DNA of 64,000 bases from Microvelia longipes (GCA_018340805.1 JACMZG010001911.1:51937657-52001656), one strand, 5' to 3'. Shown: positions 24,571-48,951, counted from the stretch's first letter. The notes: a model not told the origin generated them from the sequence alone. Numbers and translations are program-made.

Positions 24571-24679
24571 TTTGAATACGGGCCTTGTCTCTTTGGTTTG
24601 TATATTACTTTAGTTAATTCTTCCTAAGCTTCAATTTCTAAGTTTAAATTTTAATTTCACACTTCAATTATTTCACACT

Positions 24680-25292
24680 GTGCTATTCGGAATATATTTT
24701 TTTATGACGTCATTAACCCCCAATAACGACCCGAAAAAACGACGAAAAAATTTACAGGCACGCATATGTAAAAAAATATGTAAAAGACTAACATAAGTTT
24801 CATCTCATTATCAGCAGTAGTTTAATTTTTATTGAATGACTTGTGTACGTTTTTTAAAAAATTGTAACAAATTAGGAAATAGTCTAATTGAGTTCAAATT
24901 TAGTGCAAATGTATATTATTACCTTATAAATAAGTACACTAAGTTCTAGGTTATTAACTTAACAGTCCAATAACTATTTTGTTAATTAAGTACACTAAGT
25001 TTCGTTTCAATACGACAAGTACATCGTATATCTATGATTTTTGTTGGATTATAAAAATTAAGGAGGATTGAGCGTGGTCAGTGTTGTATGGGTGACTGCT
25101 GAGAATAATATGGATGCATTTACTATCTGAAGACGAGCAAAGCGAGTTCAAAGGCATGTTGCACTATAAAATTGGCGAACTGTATTTCTGAGGACAAGCG
25201 AAGCGAATCCGAAGCAGGGAGGATGAACGTAGCGAATCCGATGTCAAGAGGAAAAGTTCCGAGGTACTCCGTACCTGAATTTTTTTCAGTTG
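24680..25292 (+). repeat. 5S-like repeat, 5'-truncated
   Basis: Starts in the mid-element (GCTATTCGGAATATATTTTT). It has a 5S-like core at 25047-25107 (ATTGAGCGTGGTCAGTG, then GTATGGGTGAC) and ends 'GAGGTACTCCGTACCTGAAT'. It contains two copies of the GAGGACAAGCGAAGCGA-type module. Confidence 0.8.
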
Positions 25293-25512
25293 AATTTCAT
25301 TTTTAGTTTTTTAGCGCGTAAAATAGAGCGGATGTAGTAATAAAATATAGAAAAAATATAAACATAAAACCATTAAGTTTTATACCTGGTAGGGCTGTGT
25401 TTCTTGGAACTTAGCTGTGTCGGTGAGCCTATCCTTAGTTATTAGAAGGGAGATTAGCCATATGGTATACACTTTCAAGAATTTACATTATGATTAAAAA
25501 CTCTAGTTAATA

Positions 25513-25985
25513 CTTTTTTTACTTTTCCACATTAATACTGTAGGAATAATATTGTAAATATTATATAAATTGATAAAATATCACATTACAATAGGAAAAG
25601 TATTGTGTTTTCAAAAACCGGGATGTCACCGGAATTATCCGTTTCAGGCGTTTGTGCTATTTGGAAAATAATTTTTTTATGATGTTTATTAACCCCCAAT
25701 GACTTAGCTAAAAATTCGATAAATCATAAAACGCGGAAAAATGATGCGATCCAATTTAAATTTGGCACGCATGTAGGCATGTATATATATAGCATATGTC
25801 CCAAGTTTCATGTCATTATCAGCATTAGTTTAATTGTTGTAGAATGACTTGTATACGTTTATTTAAAAAATTGTAAAAAATCGGAAAATAATCTATTTGA
25901 CTTGAAATTTGGTTTAAGTATATTCCTTTACGTAATAAATAAGTACACCAAGTTTTGTTTTAATATGACAAGTATAACATAATTA
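25513..25985 (+). repeat. 5S-like repeat, 5' part only
   Basis: Starts 'TTTTTACTTTTCCACATTAA', contains GATGTCACCGGAATTATCCG, and stops at 'TTTAATATGACAAGTATAAC', before the 5S-like core. Confidence 0.75.
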
Positions 25986-26035
25986 TGTTTATAACATAAT
26001 TATGTTTATATGACATATATAACATAATGTAAACA

Positions 26036-26110
26036 AATCACGTTTGCATTTGAAAATTCGCTTATTACGTGGCAGTATGCCACTTATATAAACCTGTAAT
26101 ATAACGAACT
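26036..26110 (+). repeat. Dispersed repeat shared with 54885-54945 (inverted)
   Basis: TTTGAAAATTCGCTTATTAC, then GGCAGTATGCCACTTATATA and AACCTGTAATAT, match the reverse complement of 54885-54945. Both copies are followed by a short stretch with CGGCC-rich words. Confidence 0.6.
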
Positions 26111-26700
26111 GATAAAGGACTATAACCATGTGCGCACAAAGCGGCCAGGGAGAGGTGTGGGAATCGCGAAGCGGCCCCCAGCGCTAAGACTGCGGAATGG
26201 CAAAGCGGCCGAATGCCTCTTGTTTATTAGTAGTAGTAGTAATTGGGTGGGGAGGCAAAACCAGGCAAATAGGCCTCGTAGTTAGGCCCTTCTTGCCAGC
26301 CCCGTAACCCCATTTCTTAGTTTTAGGGACAAACCTAGTAACAATCAGTAAAATTCAAGATTAAAAATTTTCACTGGGAAAAAAGTCTTAGTCTATGTTC
26401 TAAAGCCAGTTCGGAGTTGATACGGATACGATCACTAAAAGTGACCGAAAAGTCAATAAACCGTGGTAAATAACGGAAAACCAAAATAACTGTTGGTAAA
26501 AATAATTTTCGAGTAGGGTATCGTTTTCAATTTTTTTGGGGGTGGGAAACTGAATAAACTCAGTCTAAAGTTTACCAAGTATTCCTCAGTGCGACCACTT
26601 AAAGTGATCAAATAGTCGAAAAAACGGTGGAAAACACCGGAAATTTAAAAATATGGAAAGAAACAACAAATATCGAGTAGAATGTTCAGTGAAAAGAAGG
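26111..26700. other. No gene recognised
   Basis: AAGCGGCC recurs three times between 26140 and 26215, an unusually C+G-rich local repeat for this window. From 26400 to 26660 there are diverged repeats around 'AAAGTGA(C/T)C', 'AGTCGAAAAAACGGTGG' and similar words. No coding exon is seen. Confidence 0.4.
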
Positions 26701-26707
26701 AAATAGT

Positions 26708-26875
26708 TCAGCGACGGATGGGAAGGTTCAAAACGGCGCGGGAAATGTTTACCACCGGCGCCTTCTGCGCCGGTCGCCGAATTTTTTTTTCTTTGCAAAG
26801 TCGACCAACCGGCGCCGGAATGCACCGGCGCCTCGGGAAATTTCCCGAACGCTCTTATGGCCCATCCGTCGCTGA
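26708..26875. mobile_element. G+C-rich MITE with 6-bp target duplication
   Basis: The ends TCAGCGACGGATGGG and CCCATCCGTCGCTGA are perfect inverted repeats, with AATAGT directly outside each (26702-26707 and 26876-26881). The 168-bp interior has several CCGGCGCC/GGCGCC palindromic words and can fold extensively. It stands out against its A+T-rich surroundings. Confidence 0.8.
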
Positions 26876-26881
26876 AATAGT

Positions 26882-27799
26882 TTAAGGGAAAAGTTACTAT
26901 TGAAATAATCTGTACTATCTTTTGTGAAAAATAATGGGGCTACTTATACATTTGAACGACATTTGTTTAAATTAAGTACGTACTTATATCAGCTTTCAGT
27001 TGGGACTAGTGTATCTGATTATGATATATGGAGATGTGATTACTTCAAACAAAAATTAATTAAGTAATTAAGATTTCCTCAAATTTTATTTCAGCAATAA
27101 TTTGAATAAAAAGTAAGGACCCTTGAAAATTTATAACATAGTTTTTTGTGTGCGCTAAACAATTTAAAGCCGAAAATTACAACCAATATTTTATTTTGAT
27201 TAATTTACAATTACATAAATAGAGTTAAAAAGCAATTACTGTTGTTAAAATACGACGATTACTTATAAATTATTCTTATGACAGTAGTGATTTTCAGCCT
27301 TAACTTTATTTTACTCTTTACGGTTATATCTTGAAGCCCTGTAATCCCCCAACCAAGGCCTTCTTAATAATTGCTTTTTGAAATATATTTGTATAAATTA
27401 CTTGGATTTGGTTGGTACAATAAAAAATTATTAAATAAGTTTAAAAAATATATTTTACATAATATATGACATCAATTTCCACTTCGTTGTTTTTTTAAGT
27501 ACATTTTCTTAAAGTGTAAACTATGTTATAATATGCTAGTGTAAAGTTCAATATTTCTTATTGCAAATATTAAATAACTTGCCTCCTATTCCAACTTGTA
27601 GTATATTTATCATTTATGGGAAGTTTACATTCTCTAAATGCATCTTCTATATAATCAAAGGAGGAAATAATGCCATATTTTTTCTCGTTTAACTTACAAA
27701 GCAAACTTAGTAACAAATAAACTTGAGTTAAGAATTTGATGGCTTCTTTTGCGCCACTGATCGCTTGTTTTATTCTTTTTTGTTGTGCATATACCATAC
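26882..27799. other. No gene recognised; 3' flank of halfway
   Basis: A+T-rich. The - strand open frame at 27570-27824 overlaps the end of the halfway coding sequence out of frame and lies in its 3' flank; I regard it as incidental. Confidence 0.5.
27769..27774 (-). terminator. Candidate polyadenylation signal for halfway
   Basis: AATAAA on the - strand, 25 nt after the TAG stop. It is very close to the stop; other signals further downstream cannot be excluded. Confidence 0.35.
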
Positions 27800-40975
<13,176 letters not shown>

Positions 40976-41585
40976 CTGTGAAGAAACAATTTTGTAAGAT
41001 TATTAAAATAAATTTCAATCACATGATCAAAGTAGTAACAAACCAGTTATCAACTCCTTTCTAAATTAAGTTATTAATGATGTTTGTTAAACAAATTTTG
41101 TTTTGCGTACCACAACAAAGTGTTTTGGTACCATTGCATTTTTTATTAATTAACCTAGATACTTAAATTTCGTATCTAGGTATTAAATTTTTATTTGGTA
41201 TTGAATATCTAATGTCCTGTATCTAAAAGACTATAGGAATCTATTAATAAATGCGTTAGGCGATAAAAGCAGGAGTAAAGCCTTTAAAATCAAGAGTATG
41301 AGTCAAATGATGACAAATTTGTTTTATACATTTCTCATATTTCTTAGCCCAAGAAGTGCTAAAAAATATACTAAACTATAGGTGAGACAGGGATTATTTT
41401 GCGTAAGTGGCACGTAGTTCATATGTTGTACAACTTCCGAGCTAGAAATTTCAATGCTAAAATAAAATCATACTTTTAGAAGTGCTTGCAATTATGATGT
41501 AAATAAACATGAGTTTCTTTTCTTTCTAATTATGACCAAATTATGTTCAGAATTGTGCATGATACCACTCTGAATAGTAGTGATA

Positions 41586-42165
41586 CTAAAGTAAAGTATA
41601 GTAAGGAGGTAAACTCCTTATAGTAAGTAAAGGTAAGTATAGTAAAGGTGATACTAAAGGTTGTAAAGGTATAGTAAGGTATAAGGTAAACTCCTTATAG
41701 TAAGTAAAGGTAAGTATAGTAAAGGTAGTAATACTAAAGGTTGTAAAGGTATAGTAAGGTATCGGGTAAACTACTTAAGGTAAGTATAGTAAAGGTAGTA
41801 ATACTAAAGGTTGTAAAGGTATAGTAAGGTATAAGGTAAACTCCTTATAGTAAGTAAAGATAAGTATAGTAAAGGTAGTAATACTAAAGGTTGTAAAGGT
41901 ATAGAAAGGTATAAGGTAAACTCCTTATAGTAAGTAAAGGTAAGTTAGTAAAGGTGTAATACTAGTAAGGTAGTAAACTACTTAAGGTAAGTATAGTAAA
42001 GGTAGTAATACTAAAGGTTGTAAAGGTATAGTAAGGTATCGGGTAAACTACTTAAGGTAAGTATAGTAAAGGTAGTAATACTAAAGGTTGTAAAGGTATA
42101 GTAAGGTATCGGGTAAACTACTTAAGGTAAGTATAGTAAAGGTAGTAATACTAAAGGTCTCCGAG
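41586..42165. repeat. Minisatellite, units of about 70 and 85 bp
   Basis: Repeats of AGTAAAGGTAGTAATACTAA, AGGTTGTAAAGGTATAGTAA, then either GGTATCGGGTAAACTACTTA or the longer GGTATAAGGTAAACTCCTTA form. About eight units; the last four are nearly identical. Followed at 42215 by TTATGAGGTTGTTCGGATGA, which also follows the minisatellite at 52537-53225. Confidence 0.9.
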
Positions 42166-42825
42166 GTTGGAGGGTTAGGCAGGTGAACCACCAGCTAATT
42201 TTCATCATGAAAATGACGCTTATGAGGTTGTTCGGATGACAACCATATAGGGGGGGGGGGTCGATTTAGACTGGCATCCTGATACCAAAAATATTTGTTT
42301 GAAAAAAGTATCACTTTTTGGTGGCCAAAACAGAAGGCATTTCCTTGCAAAAATTCACAAAAAAATTGAGTAACGACGAGTAATGCTACTGCACCAGTCA
42401 TAAGCCGTAAACAAAAGCAACATATTGATAATTAAGCCCGGAAGAACATTTCATAGAAAATTCTACCGGCCATCGTGCATTTGCGCCATAATTTATTACT
42501 TAAACAATTTTAGTAATATAAAATACTTACGTTTTTAATATTATCCTAGATGAAAACATATTTCCCCTCTACCGGACACTAAATCTATAAACTACATTTT
42601 ACCCAACTAACACTTCTTAATTAGGCACTAATTTTAACACACCACACTGCCTTGAGAACACAATGTGTTAATATAAACTGTTTTAAGACAGGTCGAGAAT
42701 AAAACATCTAATCTAGGTTTATACAATAAAATCTTAATCTAAATATTATAATTTTTAAAAATAAAATTAACGAATGTCTATCTTTTTAATTTAATAAATG
42801 TCATTTTTTTCTTGGTTTATTGTTC

Positions 42826-42955
42826 TTGTAGATGGTTAAGTTATAAATAATAGAAAAAAACTTATTTTTACATACTTTTTTATACTTTTAAAGTCAAATT
42901 GTTATGGGGCTTATTATATAAATAAAATGGTCATTAAATATCCCTGTGCCATGCT
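42826..42955 (-). mobile_element. Terminal fragment of a CAGGG-ended (hAT-like) element
   Basis: On the - strand from 42955 this reads CAGGGATATTTAATGACCAT, then AAGCCCCATAACAATTTGAC and AACTTAACCATCTACAAG. The same end occurs on the + strand from 44146. CAGGG termini are usual in hAT transposons; the superfamily is inferred. Confidence 0.5.
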
Positions 42956-43536
42956 TGACACTTGACAGAGTATCTTAGCTATGTTTTATGAAATTTATTT
43001 TTATCTTATTATGCTAATTCAATTATATCTTGTTCAAATAGAATAATAAATATAATCGTGAAGGTCAAAATGGATTATAATGTTTGAATATAATTTTCCT
43101 TTAGACCGGAATAATAAATTTAATATTGAGATGTGAACAATTATTTCGTTTTAACCTATGTTCAAAAGTAAAAAATGGTTTTTATTCAAAATAACTCTAT
43201 TTATTGGACCAAAATAGTTTTAATCAATTAGTCTTATTGACAAACAATAATGTGTCAAAGCCTTCTGGAATTTTTTTAAAATTAATTTTAAACGAAATTT
43301 GTTTTTAGGAAATTGTAGTAATTCCTGCTGATATACTTGTCAGAATAAAGGGTTAGAGGTTAATAGAGGGATCGATTCTTCTCATTCTTCAATTACAAAA
43401 TTATATTTATTATGTAAAAGGGGGGGGTAAAAGTAAATGTATACGCCTATCGAATTCAATATGTCTGTATTTAATGAAACAATAGATGTTGACATCACTG
43501 CTTAATAAACCAAAAAAATATTTTAAAACTTTTTAG
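42956..43536. other. No gene recognised
   Basis: A+T-rich DNA between the hAT-like fragment and the 20-bp minisatellite; nothing supported. Confidence 0.5.
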
Positions 43537-43680
43537 AACTTTTATTGGTACCTTGGAACTTTTATTGGTACCTTGGAACTTTTATTGGTACCTTGGAATT
43601 TTTATTGGTACCTTGGAACTTTTATTGGTACCTTGGAATTTTTAATGGTACCTTGGAACTTTTATTGGTACCTTGGAACT
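43537..43680. repeat. 20-bp minisatellite, about seven units
   Basis: The unit AACTTTTATTGGTACCTTGG is nearly perfect. It runs directly into the end of an inverted 5S-like repeat, and the GGTACC..GGAACTTTT words are those of the family terminus, so the array appears to be an expansion of that end. The translated WYLGTFIGTLEF-type frames are not genes. Confidence 0.9.
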
Positions 43681-43910
43681 TTTCCTCATCACATTCGGAT
43701 CCTCCATACTTCGGAATATACAAGTCCTCAGAATAAACAATTCGCCAAATTTAAACTGCAACACGTCTACGGACTCGTTTCGTTCTTCATCGGATAGTAA
43801 ATACTTAATTTTCTTTCTCAGCGGTCACCCATACAGCACTAACCACGCTCAATGCTGCTTAACATTTATGATCCAACAACACTTTAAATTTTTTTGAAAT
43901 AGTCACACTT
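43681..43910 (-). repeat. 5S-like repeat, 3' part
   Basis: The family end and 5S-like core (43822-43880, - strand GTTAAGCAGCATTGAGCGTG, then TGGGTGACCG) adjoin the minisatellite. It faces a + oriented copy that starts near 43915. Confidence 0.75.
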
Positions 43911-43914
43911 TAAA

Positions 43915-44430
43915 ACTTTAAAAATAATCCAGTTCAGTTGTGATTCGGTACATGTGTATACCACTACGTAATAAATAGGTACACTAAGTTTCGTTTCAAT
44001 ACGATAAGTATATCTATGGTTTTTGTTAGATCATAAAAGTTAAGCAGCATCGAGCGTGGTCAGTTCTTGGATTTTCACGGTTACCCGACCGTGAAATTGG
44101 CAGGAATTAATTTGCTCTGCGAGTCCGGGACTCGCTTTGCTTCACCAGGGCTATTCAATGACCATTTTAATTACATAATAAGCCCCATAAAAATTCGACT
44201 TTAAAAATATAAAAGAGTTAATAAGTTTTTTTCTATTATTTATAATTTAACAATCTACAAGAAAAGTAAACCCAGAAACAAATTATATTTATTAAATATG
44301 TTGGAAAATAAAATTACCGATTTTTATATTATGAGGACAAGCGAAGCAAGTTCGAAGTAGGAGGATGAGCGTAGCGAATCCGATGTGATGAGGAAATTTC
44401 AGAGGTACCCTGTACCTGTAGTTTTTGAAT
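43915..44430 (+). repeat. 5S-like repeat interrupted by a hAT-like fragment
   Basis: 43915-44145 contains the core GTTAAGCAGCATCGAGCGTG at 44040, then breaks into a small hairpin (TTTCACGG..CCGTGAAA) at the point where GGGTGACC is expected. 44320-44430 resumes with GAGGACAAGCGAAGCAAG and ends GGTACCCTGTACCTG. The interruption 44146-44320 starts CAGGGCTATTCAATGACCAT. Confidence 0.75.
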
Positions 44431-44719
44431 ATCTCGGAGTAGGCTTAACAAGTGTTGAACATCACATTTTGATTTTAACTCTAGTGTCTCGTGTGTTTAA
44501 TTGTGTTTAATTTATTGCATTAACTACTACTGTAATTGAAATTGGCTGAAAAACAACTTATGTCAAATAAGTGGTACTCTAAAAATCAAGTGATTTTTTG
44601 TTAAATTACAAAAAAAATTGTAAATTCAATTGAACATATCTTAACGTTACACTTCAAGTAAACATTTTACTGAGTATTTAAACGAATTTTGAAGAAAATG
44701 TCGATATTTTATTTCTATG

Positions 44720-44850
44720 TGTTGTAACTATTAGTAATAAAACTACGTGTTCATTTATAGCTCGTAAGAAATACGACTGAAGCAAATCTTTATTTTGACA
44801 TTCATAGAAATAATAAAAATAGTAAATAAATAATATTTAAATATACATCA
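44720..44850 (-). repeat. 3' LTR of the Mag-like element
   Basis: 131 bp, nearly identical to 48965-49092 apart from small indels in A/T runs. The TGA at its start on the - strand serves as the stop codon of the integrase frame. Confidence 0.92.
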
Positions 44851-45775
44851 TTTCCCTCCCCTTAAGGAAGTTTCGCGGCGAGATCTTAAGTGGTCCGCAT
44901 GCTTTCGCTCTTCCCGCCCATTTACCATCACACGATATGACAGTTCACCCGTTCGCTCAAGAACTACTCCTTCTTCATAAGATTTGCCATTTTTCGACAG
45001 TACCCATACTCTGTCTCCCTCTGAAAATTCTCGTGCTTTACTCTTCTTGTCATGGTATAATTTCTGATGAACCAATTCCTTATCTAAGTTTCCTCCTACG
45101 GATGGGTTAAGAAGGTCAAGTCGTGTGATTAGTCTACGACCAATCATTAGCTCCGCGGGGGACCGTCCGGTGGCCCGATTTAGTGAGTTGCGGTAGGATA
45201 GTAAGAACTGTTGTAAGGCAGTGGTTATATCAAGTCCTGCCTTTCTTGACGCCTTCATTTTGTCTTTGAATGTTCTGACAAACCTCTCAGCCAACCCGTT
45301 TGACCTAGGATGGTAGGGACTTGTTTTTATGTGTCGAATACCATTCTCTTTACAAAATTTGTCAAACTCTGATGAAGTGAATTGTGGTCCGTTGTCCGAA
45401 ACCACGCTACCTGGTATACCAAACCTGCCAAATATTTGCTTTAGTAAAGAGATAGTTTGATGTGATGTTGTGCTTGTCGTAGGGCATATCTCTAACCATT
45501 TCGAAAACGCATCGACTACGATAAGCCAGTACTTCCCTTCAAACGGTCCAGCGTAATCGACGTGAACTCTCATCCAGGGTTTGCTAGGAGCTGTCCATGA
45601 AAATAGTGGACTCTCTGTTTCACGAGGCCTTGTCTGCTGGCACGGAACACATTCCTTGACAAAATTCTCAATATCACGATCCAGCCCTGGCCACCAGATA
45701 TAAAATTTAGAGGACGATTTCATAGACGTTATACCGGGGTGCCCTTCATGTAGTATATGCAGTATGTCCTTTCTC
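44848..45775 (-). CDS. Integrase (Gypsy type)
   Basis: The open frame reaches upstream past 45723 to about 45775. It includes HEGHPGITSMK then CVPCQQTRP (HHCC zinc-binding motif), the catalytic core with DYAGPF, DNGPQFTSSEFDKFC and NGLAERFVRT (the D,D,E triad is plausible), and a C-terminal SH3-like part with VWVLSKNGKSYEEGVV. Its TGA stop is the first three bases of the 3' LTR. A one-base frameshift near 45775 cuts it from the rest of pol. Confidence 0.85.
44851..44866 (-). promoter_or_regulatory. Polypurine tract
   Basis: The - strand reads AAGGGGAGGGAAA directly next to the 3' LTR, as expected for the plus-strand primer. It is also coding (the end of integrase). Confidence 0.85.
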
Positions 45776-46139
45776 CTGTGCTAGGGACTACTATGCGACC
45801 CAGCCACATCAGTACCCCTTCCTCATAAGACAATTCTTCTTTCTTTTCAAAATAGGTCCAAAGTGAAGTTCCTAGATCGTTTTTGAATGTGGCCACCCTT
45901 GTTTTATAAACTTATTACTTTACGAAGCACTACGTCGTCCATTGCATCATTTTGTAATTTAGTTTTTGTAACACCTAAATCTGGCAACCTCAAATGAAAC
46001 AAATGACCTTTTTGTAAGTCCCCTATCCCTTCTTCTTCTGTTGTCAGTGTTACATTTAATGGGAGTCTTGACAAAGCATCTGCTGGTGAATTATCTATTC
46101 CTTTAGTATATTCAATATCATAAGAATATGCAGATAAAA
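45776..46139 (-). pseudogene. RNase H-integrase linker, frameshifted
   Basis: Spacer between RNase H and integrase. Parts on the - strand read like the usual linker up to LGRIVVPST, but several frame changes interrupt it. Confidence 0.6.
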
Positions 46140-46605
46140 TTAAGGCCCATCTGGATATTCTGTTTGCTGTAGTTTTTGGTATTTCTTTATTCGCCCCAAA
46201 ATAAATTCTAATGGTCTATGGTCAGTTCGAATGGTAAATTTTTTCCCAAAAAGGTAGTGACTGAATTTTGAAACCCCAAAAATGATTGCCAAGCCCTCTT
46301 TTTCTATTGTCGCGTATTTTAGTTCTGCTTGTGTTAATTTCCTAGACGCGTAAGCTATTGGTCTTTCCGAATTATCCCTATATTTATGAAAAAGTACTGA
46401 TCCTAAACCTACCCCGCTTGCGTCACAGCTTAAAATTAATGGTAAATCTTGGTCGAAATGAACAAGTGTGTCTGAAGATGATAAGCATTCTTTCAAGAAA
46501 ATATTTTCTTCTTTCTTTGTCCAGCACCATTTCACTAGTTTTTTTGTTAATCTATGTAGCGGAGCACAAATAGACTGAAGGTGTGGTACAAATCGAGCAT
46601 AATAA
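46140..46605 (-). pseudogene. RNase H region (broken)
   Basis: Carries LSCDASGVGLGSVLFHK, RPIAYASRKLTQAELKYATI, EKEGLAIIFGVSKFSHYLFG and RTDHRPLEFIL, the usual Gypsy RNase H blocks. The frame is lost at about 46165, where the expected continuation moves to another frame. Confidence 0.85.
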
Positions 46606-46610
46606 TTAAT

Positions 46611-47560
46611 TTATCCTAAAAACGCTTTCAACTCGGTTACATTTCTAGGTGCCTGCATTTCTTTTATGGCGTTTATATGGTCATCTGTGGGGTGGATTCC
46701 TTCTGCATCAATTCTGTGCCCAAGATAGGTGACCTGGCCTTGTGCCCATTTACATTTCTCTTTCTGTATTTTTACACCACTTTCTTTTAACCTTTTAAGT
46801 ACCTCTAGTAATCTTGCATTGTGTTCCTCCAGCGTGTTCCCTTGAATGATGATGTCGTCGAGAAAGCAAGCTACCCCTAAAATATCTTTTAATATACGAT
46901 CCATTGTTCGATGAAACAATGATGGAGCGAAATTAACCCCAAATGGGAGCCGTTTATACCTGAAGTAACCTATATGTGTTGTTATAGTAAGTAGGGAACG
47001 GCTGTCTTCCTCAATAATAAGTTGAAGGTACGCATCTTTCAGATCGATGGTTGAATAATACTTCCCTCCGCTTAATTTTGCAGTAATTTCCTCAAATCGG
47101 GGAAGGGGGTACCTTTCTAGGACCGTGTGTGTGGGTTTATAGAAACCTTAAAATCCCCACAAATTCTAACTTTCCCAGTAGGTTTTACTACGGTCACTAT
47201 TGGTGATGCCCACTTTAATGGTGTTTGCGATGGATCGACTGGTTCAATAACTCCTATATCAACCAAACGTTTCAGTTCTTTTTCCACCGAGTCCCTTAGC
47301 GCGAATGGCACTGGTCGTACCTTATGAATAATAGGCTTTGCTCCTTCAGTTACATGCACTTTTGCCTGGTGCCCTACGATAGTACCTAGCTTGTCTTCAA
47401 AAAGTTCCTTGAATTCATTAAGCAGTTTCTCTAAGTGTTGTTTATCTTCTCTTACTTTATCCTCTGACACATTGCATACCCTAGATCCTTCAGGCAAAGG
47501 TAAATTAAACGCCATAATCCAGTCCAACCCAAAAAGTGGTTCATCGTTCCCTTTTACTAC
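46611..47560 (-). pseudogene. Reverse transcriptase region (broken)
   Basis: The frame from 47527 gives the first RT blocks (KVRPVPFALRDSVEKEL, WASPIVTVVKPTGKVRICGD). It breaks near 47118 in a CA-dinucleotide run. The next frame carries STIDLKDAYLQL (first catalytic Asp), LPFGVNFAPS and FLDDII (the YxDD box in FLDD form), and ends at 46611 on a TAA inside the connection domain. All catalytic Asp positions are present; inactivation is by frameshift and nonsense mutation. Confidence 0.85.
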
Positions 47561-47562
47561 TA

Positions 47563-48951
47563 CTACTGATAGATGTTTATATTTTTTAAAGCTCTCACTC
47601 TAACGTGTGCTTTCCCTAATGTCTCTATTGGAACCCCAGTATACGCTACTAACTCGGGTGCACACGAGAGAGACGGAGATCCCATTTGTTTCCAGATACG
47701 TTCGTTTATTATAGTTTTTGATGACCCTGAATCATAAAGCATTGGTATTTTTTTCCCGTTTATGTTAACCTCTAGCATTACTTTAGTAACCTTATCTGAA
47801 CCAAGTTTAATATTCCTAATCATGTCCGTCCTCTGATCATCGGATTCCTCGCTATTATCTGATTCCACTCTTCTGACGGGTTTGGCCCTGTCTTTTTTAC
47901 CTTCGTCAACAATTACCGCTTTTCTTTTACTTATACAAACTCTTGCAAAATGATTTTCCCCTGAACATAATAAGCACTTTTCCCCCTCTGCTTTGCATAT
48001 TTCACCCTTTCTGTGTCGAAACCCGCCACATCCAAAGCAATGTTTCCCTTTTACTAACTCTCTCGGTGATTGTACATTATCTTTGTATTGATTACTTTGA
48101 CTTGCCCTAGTTGTCGACTTCCATATATTCCTATTCGATACGTTATTTACTTCCGCATTTCCTAAGTCTACTATCTTTGAAGTTTTTTCTAGTTCTGTAA
48201 ATTTCTTATGTTGTAAGTGCACTTGTTCTAACTGGATCGCTGCCGACTCTACCTCTCTTAAAGTAGCAGCATTAGAAGGAAATCCCTTAATTAACTCTTT
48301 TTGCCAATCTGAATTATTAATCCCAACAAATAATTGGTCTCGTATTCTTTCCTCTAACGTGCTACCAAAATCACAACGATTCGCTTTTGCCCTTAAACTA
48401 TTTACATACTGTGCCACAGATTGTGTATGGTCTCTTATACAAAGCGTAAACTCTCTTCTTTCACTTTGTATTAAGACCTTTTTTGTATATAACCTGTCTA
48501 AAACCTCTTTTAAATCACCAAATGATACATTATTTACGTTATTTGGTTTAAAGTGATCAAAAAGAACTTTGTAACATACCGGCCCTATCTTTGATAGTAA
48601 CAAAATAGCTTTATATTTGTCGTATTTATCCCCGTCTAACCCAAACAACAACAATTCTGTTTCAAATCTAGAAATATAATACTCCCACTCTTCCCTAGCT
48701 GGATCAAATTGTTCAAATTTAAAGTTTTTTAACACTTGACCAATAGCGTCTGACTTAATACCTCCCGACTGACCATTAGACTGTTTAGACTTATTGTTAA
48801 TAGGTGAAGTTAAAATCATACCATCATCACTACAGATAGACTTGTTTTCTTCAAACTCATTCCTTTCCTTGCGTTCTCTTCCCCTGTTCGTTCTACTACC
48901 CCTAGTTTCTACTCCTTCATCCACTCCTCCTACCTTCTTCCTTCTAGGCAT
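47563..48951 (-). CDS. Gag with zinc knuckle, fused to the start of the protease
   Basis: Retroelement structural protein, about 460 codons. The start is taken at the ATG at 48951 because earlier in-frame codons are only TTG-type. The N-terminal half has the capsid-like EQFDPAREEWEYYISRFETE stretch. A nucleocapsid-like region has CFGCGGFRHRKGEICKAEGE followed by CLLCSGENHFARVC, a zinc-knuckle pair. The frame continues into an aspartic-protease core, LYDSGSSKTIINE, with active site D-S-G. It then stops at 47563 by frameshift, so protease and reverse transcriptase are no longer joined. Confidence 0.85.
   Translation of the reverse strand: MPRRKKVGGVDEGVETRGSRTNRGRERKERNEFEENKSICSDDGMILTSPINNKSKQSNGQSGGIKSDAIGQVLKNFKFEQFDPAREEWEYYISRFETELLLFGLDGDKYDKYKAILLLSKIGPVCYKVLFDHFKPNNVNNVSFGDLKEVLDRLYTKKVLIQSERREFTLCIRDHTQSVAQYVNSLRAKANRCDFGSTLEERIRDQLFVGINNSDWQKELIKGFPSNAATLREVESAAIQLEQVHLQHKKFTELEKTSKIVDLGNAEVNNVSNRNIWKSTTRASQSNQYKDNVQSPRELVKGKHCFGCGGFRHRKGEICKAEGEKCLLCSGENHFARVCISKRKAVIVDEGKKDRAKPVRRVESDNSEESDDQRTDMIRNIKLGSDKVTKVMLEVNINGKKIPMLYDSGSSKTIINERIWKQMGSPSLSCAPELVAYTGVPIETLGKAHVRVRALKNINIYQ

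Noticed and set aside
40976..41022. Extension of the first visible halfway exon to a start at 41022
   Set aside because: The codon there is GTG, not ATG, and a good splice acceptor lies between it and the signal peptide, so this part is more likely intron.
43545..43897. Overlapping + strand open frames with WYLGTFIGTLEF-type repeats
   Set aside because: They are translations of the 20-bp minisatellite and the adjoining repeat; 20 bp is not a multiple of three, so the peptide repeats in all frames.
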